DNA of 64,000 bases from Xanthostigma xanthostigma (GCA_963575645.1 OY754469.1:18370001-18434000); one strand, 5' to 3'; positions 11,105 to 23,429 are shown, numbered from the stretch's first letter. Numbers and translations: made by a program. Notes: generated from the sequence alone by a model not told the origin.

Positions 11105-14100
11105 AATAGCATCAACAGTATCATTTCACTAATTAGTAACAAATTCATGTGTCCTGTAAAAAACGTGCAATCGATATTTTTTATTTCATTTGTTATATTA
11201 TATTCACGTGTTATATATTTGAATCATGGCATTGCGGGCACCCTTCTGAACTACTGTGAGACGTGAAATTGCCAATCTAAAATCCTTATTTCTAATTTAG
11301 TATTTTTGATTTACAGAATTTAAAAATAACTCAGGATTATTTTTCACAAAAGAGACACATTCTGGTATGTATAAGTTAGTTACCGTAAGGACATTAAATA
11401 TAGATATATCCTAGAATAAAAAAACATCCAGGTTTAATTAGGTTTATCCTATATTCTATTGGCAGTTTTCTCGTGTTTTTTTAGCATTTTAAATTAAATG
11501 TGATTTACCAAATCTCCAAAACAAATTATCGTACGATTTGATTTTTGTAATGAAAGAAATTAAAATGCGAATTTTATCACGAAACTCGGTATTTGGGATT
11601 AGAATATTATTATGAACAACTTTTTCTAATATTTTTTTTCAATATCCCTAATTCGACGTAAAATGTGACCTATCAACCTGTATGACTGCAAAAATTGGAA
11701 TCTATATTCCTTCAAATTGCGAAAGTTGCGTCTTTATCTTAGGTAAATGCAATGCAACACACTTTGTATAACAATTGTATTAATAAGACGTATTCACTTT
11801 GTGAACAAAATAAAAATATGAAATAATAAATAATACATAGTTGGAGAAAAACGTGAAAAATCGTGGTTGTTCCAATGTCTTCTGCTCAAAATCAAAGAGT
11901 ACAAAATAGAAGGCCTTTTACGTTTAAAGGCGTGGTATAAACTAACGTATTTTTAAATCGATTACATTTTGAGAACCAGTTGTAGACTATCGGATACAAA
12001 CTGTATGAATTTCAGAATTCTAGTCATTCCTTTTCTTTGCTCGTTCCCAACTTACGTCGAGCACACAAAAACCTTTCAAACACCTGTGACTGGAGACTTT
12101 ATACTGATTTGTATTTTCTTTTGAAATGTTAAATTGGTAAAGTTGGTGTTAGTGCGCCAGGAAATTTATTAATTTTTTTTGAAAACTTATTAGAACGGAA
12201 TAAATATTCGCGAACTTATTTAAACCGTAAATCTGTTGAATAGCGAAGTGCCCAGTAAACTTTCTATAAAAATGCGATAGGTCTTGTCACTATCATAGCC
12301 TCAGTAAAAACATCACAGTTTTCCAGACAGAACTATTCTACTAACGATAACCACGGTGATTACCAAGTATCTCTGAGTAATCACTTTTGTTTGTTTTTTT
12401 TTTTTTTGTTAAGCAGTGACTACTTTTTTATACTGATTTTTGGCTTCTACACTGATTTGTATAAATAGCCACGTCTTGTTTAAACAAGATTACTTATAAA
12501 TAAAATATGGGGTTCCGTTATATGGGCGGAGCTTTAAAAACATGGCGATGATGGGGTATAATTTCTCATAGTCCATATACTGGACACTCATTGTCTGTTA
12601 GCCTGCCAGATTTACAAATAAAATAATAAATAAAATAAATAATATACAGTGCAATATTGTAGATTTTTTGAAATGCAATAAAATGTTTAAAATTATCAGC
12701 ACAATATGTGATTGGGCTGATACAAATAATCGAAAAAGAAATTTTCTTGAAGGGGAACAGGTATTTAATGCCGGTCATATCATAAAATTACGAAAAAATT
12801 CATGTGAAACATAACCTTCAAGTAAGGTGAATTTTAATGTTTTCTGTTTACAAACTTTCGATTTAAAGAGTAATCCACATGAAATAAAAGTAGTAAATAG
12901 AGATATTATATCAATGCAGTGTTGATGAACGTATATTATTGAAAGATAATTCCTTTGTTGCAACAGGTAAAAATAGTCATCTATCAAAATGTATATATTC
13001 AACTTTATTTCTAATGTTATTTAATGACAATAACTATTCAATGAATAAGTTAAGTTATCAATACTAAGACTAAGTACTTGGTAAAATAACTAACCATCTG
13101 CATTGAAATGACGTGGTACTGTTACAACCTTTTACTAACTTTTTATTTGTGTTTGCACGAGGTGAAAAGATCGAAGGTTCCATAATAAGTCATTTATTAA
13201 TTTATCAACGTTTTTTTATTATTAATATAAAAAAATCACGATTAACAGTATTCATTGATAGTACGATTCATATACTTGTTTCTCACATGTTAGTTAGTAA
13301 GTTTCGGCGCCAGATAGAGTAGTCCATATCGCGGATCCCCCCATAGCTTATAAAAATGCTAAATAAGTTTTCCCTATTATCCAAAAACTTGTGACCCAAC
13401 AGAAAATAAAGTGAGAATGTATATTTTTGGTTTGGAATTAATTGTAACCTCACTGATTCACTTCTTCGTGTGCATATTTTCGCGTAAATATTAAATTATT
13501 GAATGACGCGTGGGAGTCGATGAATAAAGTGAGCAAACGTAACACATAATATATTACAGAAGCAACAGAAGGAATGCAAATTTATTTTGATATGTCGTGA
13601 AAATCTTATTTATTTGTCTCTGGGGAACGATGTGTCACCGTATGAACTGAATCTGAGAAGCAAATCAAGGAAGATGCGGCGCAGAGTAGAACAACGTGTT
13701 AAAGCACTGAACTAGGATGTACACACCTATGGAGTATGTACATTACAATATGTGTATACTATATTATACATATAGTATCTAGTGTCTCAACTCACAGTAC
13801 GAGTCCTGCTCAAACTAAATACAGCAGCCTTGCTGTTTTCAATCGTCCACTCCTGCGCGACACAATTTGTATCTGTATCATAAATATTTAATACTCTCTA
13901 TATTGCTAGCAAAGATCGGGAGAAAGACTTAAACACTACGGTGTAGACATATATACGTCTCATTATACTCTGAGACTCATGCGCATGTCCGTGAATGGAT
14001 GCGCGTTAGTTTGCACATGGAACTAAACTGTGAAAGGGAGGTGGCTTGCTCTATTCCACTTACTAATTGCCTCACTATAGACGCGACACTTGCGCACAAC

Positions 14101-14426
14101 GGGTCAAGTAAAAAGAAAGAGATGGAAAAACATTAATTTGCTGTCTCACTTCATGAGCCACGCTTCCACTTACGGCCAGTAGCAATATAGAAGTTATTAA
14201 GTATATGACCTGTATCAAATTTTTCAAACAACATTATTTGAAAAACATTGAACAATTGTTCAGACATTTTTATTTATAACAGTTCAAACTGTCTTCGTTT
14301 GAGTGTTACACATCCGAAGTCAAAATTTAAATGACCGCCGCGGTAATATAACCATATGAATGGTTACCGCTGCTTCTTACGAACACACCTGTTTCAATGG
14401 GCTACTTGACTCTTATTTTTAAACTA
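11105..14426. other. No gene seen; AT-rich DNA with one short repeat
   Basis: Several frames of 60-75 codons occur on both strands. None carries a recognisable motif. At about 12330-12430 the block AACGATAACCACGGTGATTA is shared with about 27092-27190 (AACGATGACCACGGTGATTA), marking a short dispersed repeat. The stretch 13600-14200 is somewhat richer in GC and has mixed short motifs but no frame or splice pattern that I can support. Confidence 0.45.
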
Positions 14427-15105
14427 GCGGTCCCGCCCGGTTTCACCCGAGGACAAAAGAACGAATGGGAAAGGGAGGGACATCTTAGTTTACCGAGATG
14501 AATGTTGTGTCCAAATTTCATGATGACAGGAGGTACCGTTCAAAAGTTTTTGTCGATAAAAAGCAGTAATTATACTTTTTATAAGTATAGATAATATATT
14601 TCTTTTAAAGCAATATTTACTGGAATTAATAAAATATAATAAATACCTATTTATTGAAAACACTGTTTGTTTTTATATATATAGGTCTCTATAGTTATAA
14701 CAGTTTTGTCGTATAAAAATAAATTTAAATGTAAGAAAGTATATGTAGAAAATAAAAAAAAAAAAACTGAAAATATATTCGTCCAACGTGGGGCTCGAAC
14801 TCACGACCCTGATATTGAGAGCCACGTACTCTACCGACTGAGCCAGCCGGGCTACTGGATTTGCAACGCTAATATTGGTATATTTAGTTACATTTCACCT
14901 AAATAGAAAGTTATTTTTGAGATACATTTTTCATTGATGCTGCGCTCTTATTGGTCGTAGCGTGATATTATAATGTAGCCTATAGGCTTCCTCGATAAAT
15001 CCAACAAAAACAAATTTCAATTTGAACCAGTAGTTCCTGAGATTAGCGCGTTCAACCAAACAAATAAACAAACAAAATCGTCAGGTTTATATATTAGTAT
15101 AGATT
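14427..15105 (+). mobile_element. Degraded non-LTR-type element ending in TAGTATAGAT
   Basis: The left edge resembles ACTAGCGGTCCCGCCCGG. The right part holds CAGTAGTTCCTGAGATTAGC followed by a CAAACAAATAAACAAAC tract and the terminus ATATTAGTATAGAT. These are standard pieces of insect RTE-type 3' regions as I know them. A tRNA-like sequence (14780-14852) lies between the two parts. There is no intact frame. Confidence 0.5.
14780..14852 (-). pseudogene. tRNA-Lys-like pseudogene with a CUC anticodon position
   Basis: Read on the minus strand, the sequence has the eukaryotic tRNA-Lys plan. It begins GCCCGGCTGGCTCAGTCGG, which holds acceptor and A box. It ends with the B-box-like block AGTTCGAGCCC and a GTTGGAC 3' strand. 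The anticodon loop reads CTCTCAA, so the anticodon position is CUC (Glu) instead of CUU. The anticodon stem is badly mismatched and acceptor position 2 does not pair. It is therefore a pseudogene or the head of a tRNA-derived SINE, not a working tRNA. Confidence 0.7.
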
Positions 15106-15244
15106 GTCTTGTCTTGTTCATATTGTAGTATTGGTCCACATGAATTTTTATTTAGCTTAAATCCGTTTAGAGGATAAAATAGCAGTAAAAATTTTAAGAA
15201 AATTTATCTCAAGAAAGAAATGACCGTGATCCTTGATTGATTAT

Positions 15245-15489
15245 GATGTTCGGATTAAGAACTTCTTCGGAGCATAATATCAAAAACAAAAGCAATACTA
15301 TGGTAGAAATTGCATTTATTATTCTGACGTTTCAACAAATATTTTTGTCATCTTCAGAGCATAACCGCATTTAAGCTCCGAAGATGACAAAAATATTTGT
15401 CGAAACGTCAGCATAATAAATGCAATTTCTACCATAGTATTGCTTTTGCGTTTGATGCTATGCTACGAAGAAGTTCTTCATCCAAACAT
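15245..15489. mobile_element. Long hairpin MITE, arms of about 115 bp
   Basis: The arms 15245-15361 and about 15373-15489 are inverted copies with few mismatches, sharing GAAGAACTTCTTCG, GCAATACTATGGTAGAAATT and a CGTTTC...GAAGATGACA core, around a short loop. Each arm carries a CTGAAGA/CCGAAGA - short stem - GAAACGT block that recurs in other elements of the window. No coding capacity. Confidence 0.85.
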
Positions 15490-16626
15490 AACTAAACATT
15501 TTAAATATATACGTTAGCACGAAAACACGAGCCGCCAAGTTTACTTACTGTGGCGTCATTCTTGTAGTATACAAACAAGGCAAATAAGAGTCAATATACG
15601 TTTTCACGTTTAATGTTTCCTCGCGTGAGTGTCGTGTGTTTGTTATAATATGTATATGTGTTTACTGCAAGGCTGACGTCACACTTCATACCATCATGGC
15701 GGACAGCGTTTTTCGACACGTCAAACAATTGCAATTTGAAAATGGAAATAACAAAACAACCTCGTGTTTTTGTGAATACAGACCGATTTTTTATTCGATA
15801 AATTATTATCGTGGTTACGTAATTTAATCATTTCTTTTTTATTGTGTCAAATAGCTTATTATAATAACATTAGAGTATATGATTTTTTTGCGCGTCCAGA
15901 GTGCGATTTCAGACCACGCCCCCTATGCTAGGATAGTTCTTTTAAACAATACCGCGTAAATATTTTTACAAACCTACTATATTTTTGAGCATTTCATAGT
16001 GAAAAATAGCATGAAGGAAACATGAAAATTATGTTAAAACGGATATTTATATTCCGGCTAGACTTTTTTATGTGCATCAGTTTTCCTGCAACAATATTTA
16101 CGTTGATACTTATTTAAGAAAATGTTCTCTTTCTTCAATTTTATACAATTCAAATATGATAAGTAAACTCTTCGATGAAAAACGTTGTAAATTGATTCCT
16201 TTATGAAAATTGTACGTTTATTTCTTGTATATTGCATTGTAACGAGAAATAAGCAAAACCTATATATTTTTCAGTAATAAATGAACACAATAGAATTCTA
16301 TTAAAGCAACTTAGTTATAATGACTACAGTGTATATACCTATGTATAGTTTGCATTGTTCTTTAACAGAAATCTCTGAGTTGAAGAGATACGTTTTGCTC
16401 TTTTTGCATTTCTTTACAAAAATCTGTCTGCGTGTTCGAATGTTAAATAATTATAATTGATTTTAAATTAACCTAAAAAGTGCCAGTTTATCTGCAGTCG
16501 ATATTTTCATATCCATTATTTTAATTAAGGATCAATTGTTCAACTTCGTTTATAAGTTATTTTTAATTAATTCATATTGTTAGAGACTTAAATTCTTTGT
16601 TAGAATAACATTGAAAGCTTGTATAC
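15490..16626. other. No confident gene; ATGGCGGACAG motif near 15.7 kb
   Basis: A good translation-start context (CATCATGGCGGACAG) lies at about 15694-15708, just after a CGTCAC-rich stretch. The frame closes after about 43 codons and no splice donor of quality follows in frame. The same word matches a YY1-type ATGGCGG site. The rest of the interval is AT-rich. Confidence 0.35.
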
Positions 16627-16675
16627 AATTGTTTAATGTCTATATTCACCGAACACTATTAAAAATAGAAGTTAA

Positions 16676-17545
16676 GGGGGTTAAGTACTCTAGAGCAGTG
16701 TTTTTCAACCTTTTTCATGATGAAAAAATATTTCGCGACCCCCCGACCCTCCGCTTTTTTATCATGTATGTATGTGTATGTTACACTGTTACAAATATTC
16801 ATTCCATACGACGTTTTTATACGTCTCCATAATTAGGATTCGGATATAAGTACATAATATAGTACGTAAAACACATTATTTTACAATTACATACCTACAT
16901 CGAATACGTCGCCAATCGATAACTAACTAACGCAATTTACGCACATAGGTATTAATAAAATTCTCTCGACCTTTGGCGACCCCCCTACAGAAGCTTCGCG
17001 ACCCCCCAGGGGGTCGCGACCCACAGGTTGAAAAACACTGCTCTAGAGCACTCCAAAAATACCCGGTTTTTTTAGATTTTTTGGGTTTGTTTGAAAAAAA
17101 CTATACATACATTGAAATTAATACTGTAGTTTAATTAAACTTTTATAAAGGTAATGACATTTAAAAAAAAATTGAACTCCATGGGAGCCTACATATTGGT
17201 TAGTTAAAAAAATCCTTGCATGAAATCCACCTCTGCCCTCCGTACATTCCACAGCCGCCATGAAGCAATCTGGATTTTTTATTTTACTGTCAAATGGTAA
17301 ATTTTTTTCAAGAAAAAAAAACAGACAATGTCACATGGAAACTACAAGTATTAAAATTAATTTAGCTTTGGAAATTTTGTTCCAGATTGCTTCATGACGG
17401 CTGTGGAATGTACGGAGGGCAGAGGTGGATTTCCTGCAAGGATATGTGGGCTCTTATGAGGTCCAAAATTTTTTTTAAATGCCATTACCTTCAACAATCC
17501 CAAAAAATCTCAAAAACCTGGTGTGCTCTAGAGTACTTAACCCCC
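16676..17545. mobile_element. TTAA-flanked fold-back element
   Basis: TTAA occurs directly on both sides (16672-16675 and 17546-17549). The ends are GGGGGTTAAGTACTCTAGAG and its complement. The arms continue inward with high similarity, sharing CACCTCTGCCCTCCGTACAT and ATGAAGCAATCTGG. Comparison with copy B of the host repeat confirms the boundaries. TTAA target choice is typical of piggyBac, but the GGGGG end is not a classic piggyBac terminus, so the superfamily is uncertain. A hAT element sits in the left arm. No transposase frame. Confidence 0.8.
16696..17040. mobile_element. SPIN-like hAT MITE inserted in the fold-back element
   Basis: The element is 345 bp with termini CAGTGTTTTTCAACC and GGTTGAAAAACACTG. 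An exact 8-bp duplication, CTCTAGAG, lies at 16688-16695 and 17041-17048. The inner right end, read inward, gives CAACCTGTGGGTCGCGACCC. From memory, that terminal tract is shared with the SPIN group of hAT elements, and the target fits the nTnTAGAn preference of the Ac branch. No transposase is present. Its position inside the arm of another element shows it is the younger insertion. Confidence 0.9.
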
Positions 17546-18000
17546 TTAATAATCTTGGAACAAATTTATCGTAGGAATAAAATTTACTTTCAATTCACCA
17601 AGCAAATTATCAGGTAGAAAAGGTTATAGTTAAAGAATAAATATACACTGTACTATACGCCTTGCTCTTTTTGTTATTCTTTTGACGTTCACCCAAAACT
17701 CCGACCGATTGCACACAAAACTTCCACTAACTTTAATGTTTAACATTAACTCTACACTTTACAAAAGGTTAATAAGCAACTGTAGATATAATAATACTCC
17801 ACGTTTATAGGTTAGGTATTATGATCTATGTGGCGGCCATTATTATTTTATCAGGCGAATAAATATTCATACCCTCGAAATAATAGATTTATATCTGCAG
17901 TAAACATAATTATGGTTGGTGAATTGAATTATCGCTATTTATTCGAGGGAATAGTTACCTGAATGAACCGGATAAATAACTACTAACGTTCAGTGGATAT

Positions 18001-19483
18001 GGCTATAAATAAATAAATGATCATCAATGTTTATCTTATCACAACTTTTATTTTGGACTGCAAGCGTTTGCCTTGTGTAGACTTTGAGAATAAATGGGCA
18101 TTTTTTTGATTATATAAACAAACTCTAGTTTTTTAAACATAGAATAATTGAAAAAGGAACGACTTACTTTGATTTTAAACAGACAGTGGAATAGCTAGTT
18201 ATGCTACAAGTGGAGAAAGTGACCAATTATGGTTGTGCTGTATCACAGGAGAACGAGTGTGGATTGTCGCCCGAGCGAAGCGAAGCCGACAATTAGAGGC
18301 AAGTTCTGTAAATACCCATGCCATACCATTTCCCGACGTGTAGCATACAACAGTTTATGCGCTCCTTGCTTTGAAAGTTTACTTTTAGGCATTTACTACC
18401 GCATATAATCAGTAGAATTTTTATTAATTTTATTAAATAACCCGTGAATTCGTCCGCGTGGAATTTAATAAAAAATGTTTGTTCAGTTCGCAGAGTTTAT
18501 GAAAAGACTTCCCTATTTTATTTTTTACATAAACAGAAAAAAGCGATGAAAACTAAAAATTCGCTCTAAGAATCTTTAAAACTGTTCAATTACAGAGTAA
18601 GTTACGATTTTATTTATTTGTAATAATTGAGCTACCGTCTGTGTAATTCATTCAAAAAACAACTTTCCCAGTAGGTATGTGGAGATTGTAGGTAATTGCA
18701 GAGACTATACATCGTTGAATAATATTTCATTACTACACCCTGTGCGATAATATAAAGTATACAGTTTAGAGCTATTTAGTGTACGCTACGCATCGATGTA
18801 AAAGTAAACTTTCAAAGCAAGGACTGCATAAAAGTTATTATTGAAAATATGTACAAAGTTATTGTATCAAAATTTAGTGTTGTTTACTAAAAATACAATT
18901 ATTTTGTAACACGAAGAAACGACTCATTTAATCATTAGCACGCATTATTATTCTGTTATTCTCAAATTATTTGGCACACACTTCAAAATGATTGAAAATA
19001 TTATTACTATAATTTTAAACGTAGCGTACATGTAATTATAACGTTAGCAGCTATGAATTTTCCAACATTTATTATAATTATGTACATATATAATATGTAG
19101 ACATGGAGAACGGTATCTACCTAGCAGGGCCGGCTCCGAACATCAACAAAACAGACTTGTAATTAGGGAGCTATATTTTTTTTTAATTGCTGGAAAGTCC
19201 TACGTCCGAGAGTATTTACAATGTTGCGGCTTACTTTTATCAAAACGTTTTTATAGGTATAATAACTAAACTATCTATTATTCGTTTCAGATGGGCCGAC
19301 GCAGACCCATATGATATTATGACACGCACATAACGTTTGTTTGGAAAATTATAAATATGTTGTAAAATTTGCAATTCTTACTCTCAAAGTACTAATAAAT
19401 TATAATGTAACGAATCGATTAGAGACATAACACAGAGAGGTAAATTTCTTTACGACGCAGCTCCAATCTGGGCTCATCTTCAT
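18001..19483. other. No gene seen; loose inverted repeat 18.35/18.8 kb
   Basis: The block CCTTGCTTTGAAAGTTTACT at about 18364-18383 recurs as its reverse complement at about 18805-18824. This outlines a roughly 500-bp inverted-repeat element with an AT-rich middle. Other parts of the stretch show no signal. Confidence 0.4.
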
Positions 19484-19640
19484 TAGGTATGTTCCAAGCA
19501 GCCAGCAAAAGGTAACGAAACAGTCACTGTCATACGAAGATAGCTAAAACGTGTCCCAAAACCGATACAGTTCCGTTTTAGCTACTGCGCATGCGGGTGA
19601 CGGTTCCGTTAATGGTTTCTGTCTGCATGGAACATACCTA
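19484..19640. mobile_element. Short inverted-repeat MITE, TAGGTATGTTCCA ends
   Basis: TAGGTATGTTCCAAGCAG on the left and its near-complement (CTGCATGGAACATACCTA) on the right bound about 157 bp of relatively GC-rich DNA. The inner parts are also partly complementary. Target duplication is ambiguous. Non-coding. Confidence 0.7.
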
Positions 19641-20559
19641 TTGAAGACATCAAAGTGATACGGTATACTGCGCATATTGCAGTAAAGACAACACGCAGGA
19701 ACACACTGTGTTCAATGGCAGGGATGTCCGAAATTGCTCCCGCATAATGCCACTAGTGTGACTGGGGATCACTTGTTTACCATGACAGCAACGTAACGCT
19801 GTTTGAAAGAAATTTTGAAAGAAATATTGTGCTTAGAATGTCAAGGAGTTAAAAAACTAAATAAGAAATAAAAACGCATAATGCATTGGGCAAAGGAAGA
19901 TCTAATAGCACGATAGGTTGTTTATAATCAAGACTTATTTCAAATTGTTTCATATTAATATATTATGTGTCTATACATACTTTTAACTGATGTCCTCGAA
20001 GAGCACGAAGGTACAATACGACATTGAGGCATTTTACTCACAGTTATTAAAAAGTTTTCGGAAAAAAACTTTCATCACTGCATAAAAATAAACAAAGATT
20101 GATAGTTGGAATGACCGCTACCGTCACTTTTGACATCTACTTCGATATTTCCAGTTTAACTGCCATTACAGGTTGAATGATGCTATCGTGCCGAGGATGC
20201 TGAAGGATGAGGAGGGTTGGAAACACTAATGTTGTCGCCCATCCTCAAACAGAAAATGATTGGTGACGGGGTATAAGAGGCCTTTGCCGACTTGACATAC
20301 ACCCAAGCGGTCCCACGTCAGCAGAAAGGTAGAAGACATTTTGCTGCGGTTTACCCCGTAAATGGATATCCCCTCATAAAAATGAACTTAAACAAACATT
20401 TAGATGGTACTCAATTCTCCTTTACCATTTTTTTACACTATGGGAACCGACCTGCCGTCGGGAGCACTGCAATCTCTAGGGCTTATTGTGTTATCTATCC
20501 CAATCTATCAGTTGATCAAGTATCTTAGCTCCTTATACTAAATTTGTACAGTCCGTGAA

Positions 20560-21086
20560 CTGGGTGGTTGATATAGTCTTTTCGATCCAGCGCTTCGTAT
20601 TCGCACAATATATGGTACGCTGTTTCCGTTTTCTTATTGCACTGTCCTGAACCATAAGTCCCCGTTCTTCGGAGATGTTCACTCAGGAGGCCTACCACGA
20701 GACGAAGATTGTTCCTACTAAGTTATAGTAGGTCTTCGGTCGTCTTTTGGGATTGCTCTTTAACAAAAACCTTGCCATGTTGTTGCCTGGAAATCTGATT
20801 CCCAGTATGTCTTATACTGATTTTTTATCCATTCCCCTATTTAGCCCTGTACTGTGCTTTTCGACATTCCCATAGCAAATCCTGGGCCAATGTATGGAGT
20901 TGACGAACGTTTCCTCAGCTTCTTCATTGTCTTCGAATCCCGAGTGTCCCGTAACCTACAGTAACATTACTTTATTGTGTTCTGACAAAACTCTTAGTTC
21001 TCTTATGCATTTTCAAATCAGCTTCGGTGTCACTTTTGAACTAGGAATAGCCTTCAGTGACGCTTGACTGTCTGATGAAATTCAGA
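20560..21086 (-). pseudogene. LINE RNase H / pol C-terminal relic
   Basis: Minus-strand translation from 21086 gives an RNase H-like block with a SSDSQASLKAI motif (the DSQAALKAL signature of insect non-LTR RNase H). It continues with KVTPKLI, then CIRELRVLSEHNKVMLL, VTGHSGFEDNEEA and, after a frameshift, a C-terminal stretch containing LLSEHLRRTGTYG, CNKKTETAYHI and LCEYEALDRK. At least four in-frame stops and one or more frameshifts break it. RNase H plus a Cys/His-containing tail suggests an I, R1 or LOA-type element. The reverse-transcriptase part upstream is missing, so this is a dead fragment. Confidence 0.8.
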
Positions 21087-21398
21087 AGTAGTTATAAAAG
21101 AAATAAGTAAAAAAAAATCTGTATAGTGTCACAAATGATTTTATTTTTGGAACGAAAGAAAATAGAGCCGACCCTTTTCCGTAGTACTACATGCATAAAC
21201 AGTATTAAAGTATTATTTTGCTGACTGTCTACCTAGAGACGTATTGTATTTCTATTATAACAAAGTTATAATTACCAGTTCTTTAACTCGGTAGTTTCTC
21301 GTATAAACTTAAAACATTATTCAAAAACATTAAATTACTATGGAAATGAATTTTCACAAAAACTATAAATCCACACATATTTTAATTAGGTAGGTATT

Positions 21399-21427
21399 GC
21401 ACATACCGCTAAACTAGCGGTATGTGC
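21399..21427. repeat. Perfect 13-bp-arm hairpin
   Basis: GCACATACCGCTA and its exact reverse complement are separated by three bases. It is isolated, with no other element boundary seen around it. Confidence 0.7.
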
Positions 21428-21835
21428 TTTATTATCGCTTTGTGCATCAGAGCTGACTTTCGTTCATATAAGAAGTTTTATCTAAGTTAATTTCACACGA
21501 AATCCATTCAAATTGAAGCTTTTTGAAAAGAGGAGATTCTGATCTATAAAACAGAACCATTTTTAAATCAATTCGAGTTCATAAATACTTCTGCATAAAG
21601 CAGTGTTGATTCAATAGAATGTTACCATGAAGGAAGGTTTTGGTTTTAAATTCACATAAATGTGTTCAGTAGTTTAATTTTTATAAACAGTTTTATTTTA
21701 TTATTTTTGACAGCTAATAGTGAAAATAAAAAACCTTAAAAAAACAAAAAAATACCTATTACTGTTATTGAAAATGTAGTGTATTACGTAGAATAACTGC
21801 TACACTTCTATACCACAATAACAACGCAAGCTGCG

Positions 21836-21913
21836 ATATCGGTATGGCCGAGCGGTTAAAAGCGTTAGTCCAGTTATAATAGCAAGGTGCCGGGTTCGAT
21901 TCCCGCTGATACA
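21836..21913 (+). pseudogene. tRNA-like sequence with good A and B boxes
   Basis: The A box (TGGCCGAGCGG) and B box (GGTTCGATTCC, 21893-21903) match RNA polymerase III internal promoters of Leu/Ser-type tRNAs. The acceptor strands (ATATCGG at 21836-21842 and CTGATAC at 21906-21912) pair at six of seven positions. The anticodon arm is not foldable in a standard way, and the variable arm is short for Leu/Ser. It may be a decayed tRNA or a SINE head, yet its Pol III promoter could still be active. A T-run at 21920-21927 would end transcription. Confidence 0.65.
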
Positions 21914-21927
21914 AGTAATATTTTTTT

Positions 21928-22872
21928 TCTATTCCATTTTATTTTTAATTATTTTTCTATTTTTTTAATTGTTTTTTTTAAATCTATTTTCTCAATTTTT
22001 TTTCATTATATGTGCAGTGGAAAACTTGCGGGATGTGCACTTTTGGTTTTGCCAACTATTTTTGACTTTTAGTTCATTTCGTAACTTTTTTTCTAGGTGT
22101 CACACGCGTCAGACTAGCATTACGCGCCAGATATATAATATATAGTATCTTTTATCGTAATCGGTATAAAAATAGCTGCTTTATAGTTAATTTAAAGTAT
22201 ATTTTCTAACACACTTATTATTTTCTAACTCAATTATTGTGTAGCAAACTTTATTTCTGATGTAGGTTATAGAGAGTTTATGAAAATTAATCAGCGCGAC
22301 AACTTTTGTTTTTCATTACAGTATGTACTATTTACGTTATGGTTTATTTTGCATGCCTGCATACTTGCATGTAAAGCCGCTGTTTCATAGAGATTATGAC
22401 AAAAAAATAATTTTCTTTATGTCTTTGAATCTGACCTTGAATTGAGACTATGCACAAATAACACCGGCAGTTGAAGGCCTGAAATACAAAAAATGCTTGA
22501 CTCATTTCCGAATGCTGTTTCATTAATGTTAACTTATCACAATCAAGCCGCGGGAAAATTTGCATATTTTTTATATACCTACGCATAATTATGTTGATAA
22601 TCGTAAAATATACATTATAATTAACAATATGATAAAATGTTTATGTGGAAAAGTATTTTAAGAGCGCATAATATTACATTTGTATTTACACGGTGGATTT
22701 ATGTCATTAAAATATCATCCGCGACTAATTACAGGGATCCCATTTACCCTAGCTCAAATGAACCATATTATATTCACTTGATCATACTGCGTTCACAATG
22801 TGTTTGTACAAGATGTCCCATATAAAAAATTTAGTGTGTTATAATTTTTAAAACGCGTTTGCACCAAGGGTA
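21928..22872. other. No gene seen
   Basis: T-rich sequence follows the tRNA-like locus. Two frames of 80 and 62 codons (22344-22586 minus, 22637-22825 plus) have no recognisable domain. Confidence 0.45.
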
Positions 22873-22880
22873 GTTATTTC

Positions 22881-23429
22881 TAGTGATGTGCCGGATATCC
22901 ATATCCGTATCCGCGGAGCTCCGAGGGAGAAACAAGATCCGTATCCGTATCCGTTAGTTTTATGGCGAATCTTTTACGGATCTTTTACCTTATTAATTTT
23001 CAATTCATAGATGAAATTTTATATATATAGGTGATTAGGTAATAATGAAAAACTGTTAAATTCCATTCAGATTATTTTTTATTTCTTAAAATCGTATTTG
23101 GCACCTTTATATTGCAAAAATTTATCGTAGTGAGTACCATACCAATAGTACATAACTCAAAGGTACTAATAAAAAACTTTTTTTATAATGATATATTGCA
23201 CATCGATCTTTGGAAAGAGACAATTTGTTATAAGAGTTAACGCTTAAAGAAGTCAATAACTTTTTCCCATAACAGATAGTCTCTTTTCAAAGGTCGATGT
23301 GCAATATTTACCGCCGCGTACTCTAAGAAAGTTAAGATCCGTATCCGTATCCGCGGATCTTGAAACCAAATATCCGTATTCAGATCCGTATCCGCAGATA
23401 TGCATTTTTAACGATCCGGCACATCACTA
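22881..23429. mobile_element. Non-autonomous hAT element with ATCCGTATCCG arrays
   Basis: A 549-bp element with ends TAGTGATGTGCCGGAT and the complement ATCCGGCACATCACTA. An exact 8-bp duplication, GTTATTTC, lies at 22873-22880 and 23430-23437. The motif ATCCGTATCCG (and its reverse complement) is repeated several times next to both ends, for example around 22895-22955 and 23337-23400. These are plausibly transposase-binding repeats. The middle is AT-rich and non-coding. Confidence 0.95.

Larger units (their letters stand above)
16627..18000. repeat. Dispersed repeat copy A, hosting nested insertions (copy B 57418-58341)
   Basis: The flanks TATATTCACCGAACACTATT (about 16641-16660) and AATAATCTTGGAACAAATTT (from 17548) continue co-linearly with copy B at 57.4 kb. 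They run through CCTTGCTCTTTTTGTT and the block CAGGCGAATAAATATT to the end near ACTAACGTTC. Copy B lacks the 870-bp element present here at 16676-17545, so it shows the pre-insertion state. Divergence between copies is moderate. Confidence 0.8.

Noticed and set aside
14780-14852. Working tRNA-Glu (CUC)
   Set aside because: The backbone is that of tRNA-Lys and the anticodon stem is disrupted; an intact tRNA is not supported.
15330-15410. Functional hammerhead ribozyme
   Set aside because: CTGANGA and GAAA are present, but an extra base precedes the stem and no cleavage-site strand is placed to form stems I and III; kept only as a motif finding.
15694-15830. ATGGCGGACAG start with good context
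   Set aside because: Closes after about 43 codons without a convincing donor site; the word is also a common YY1-type promoter motif.
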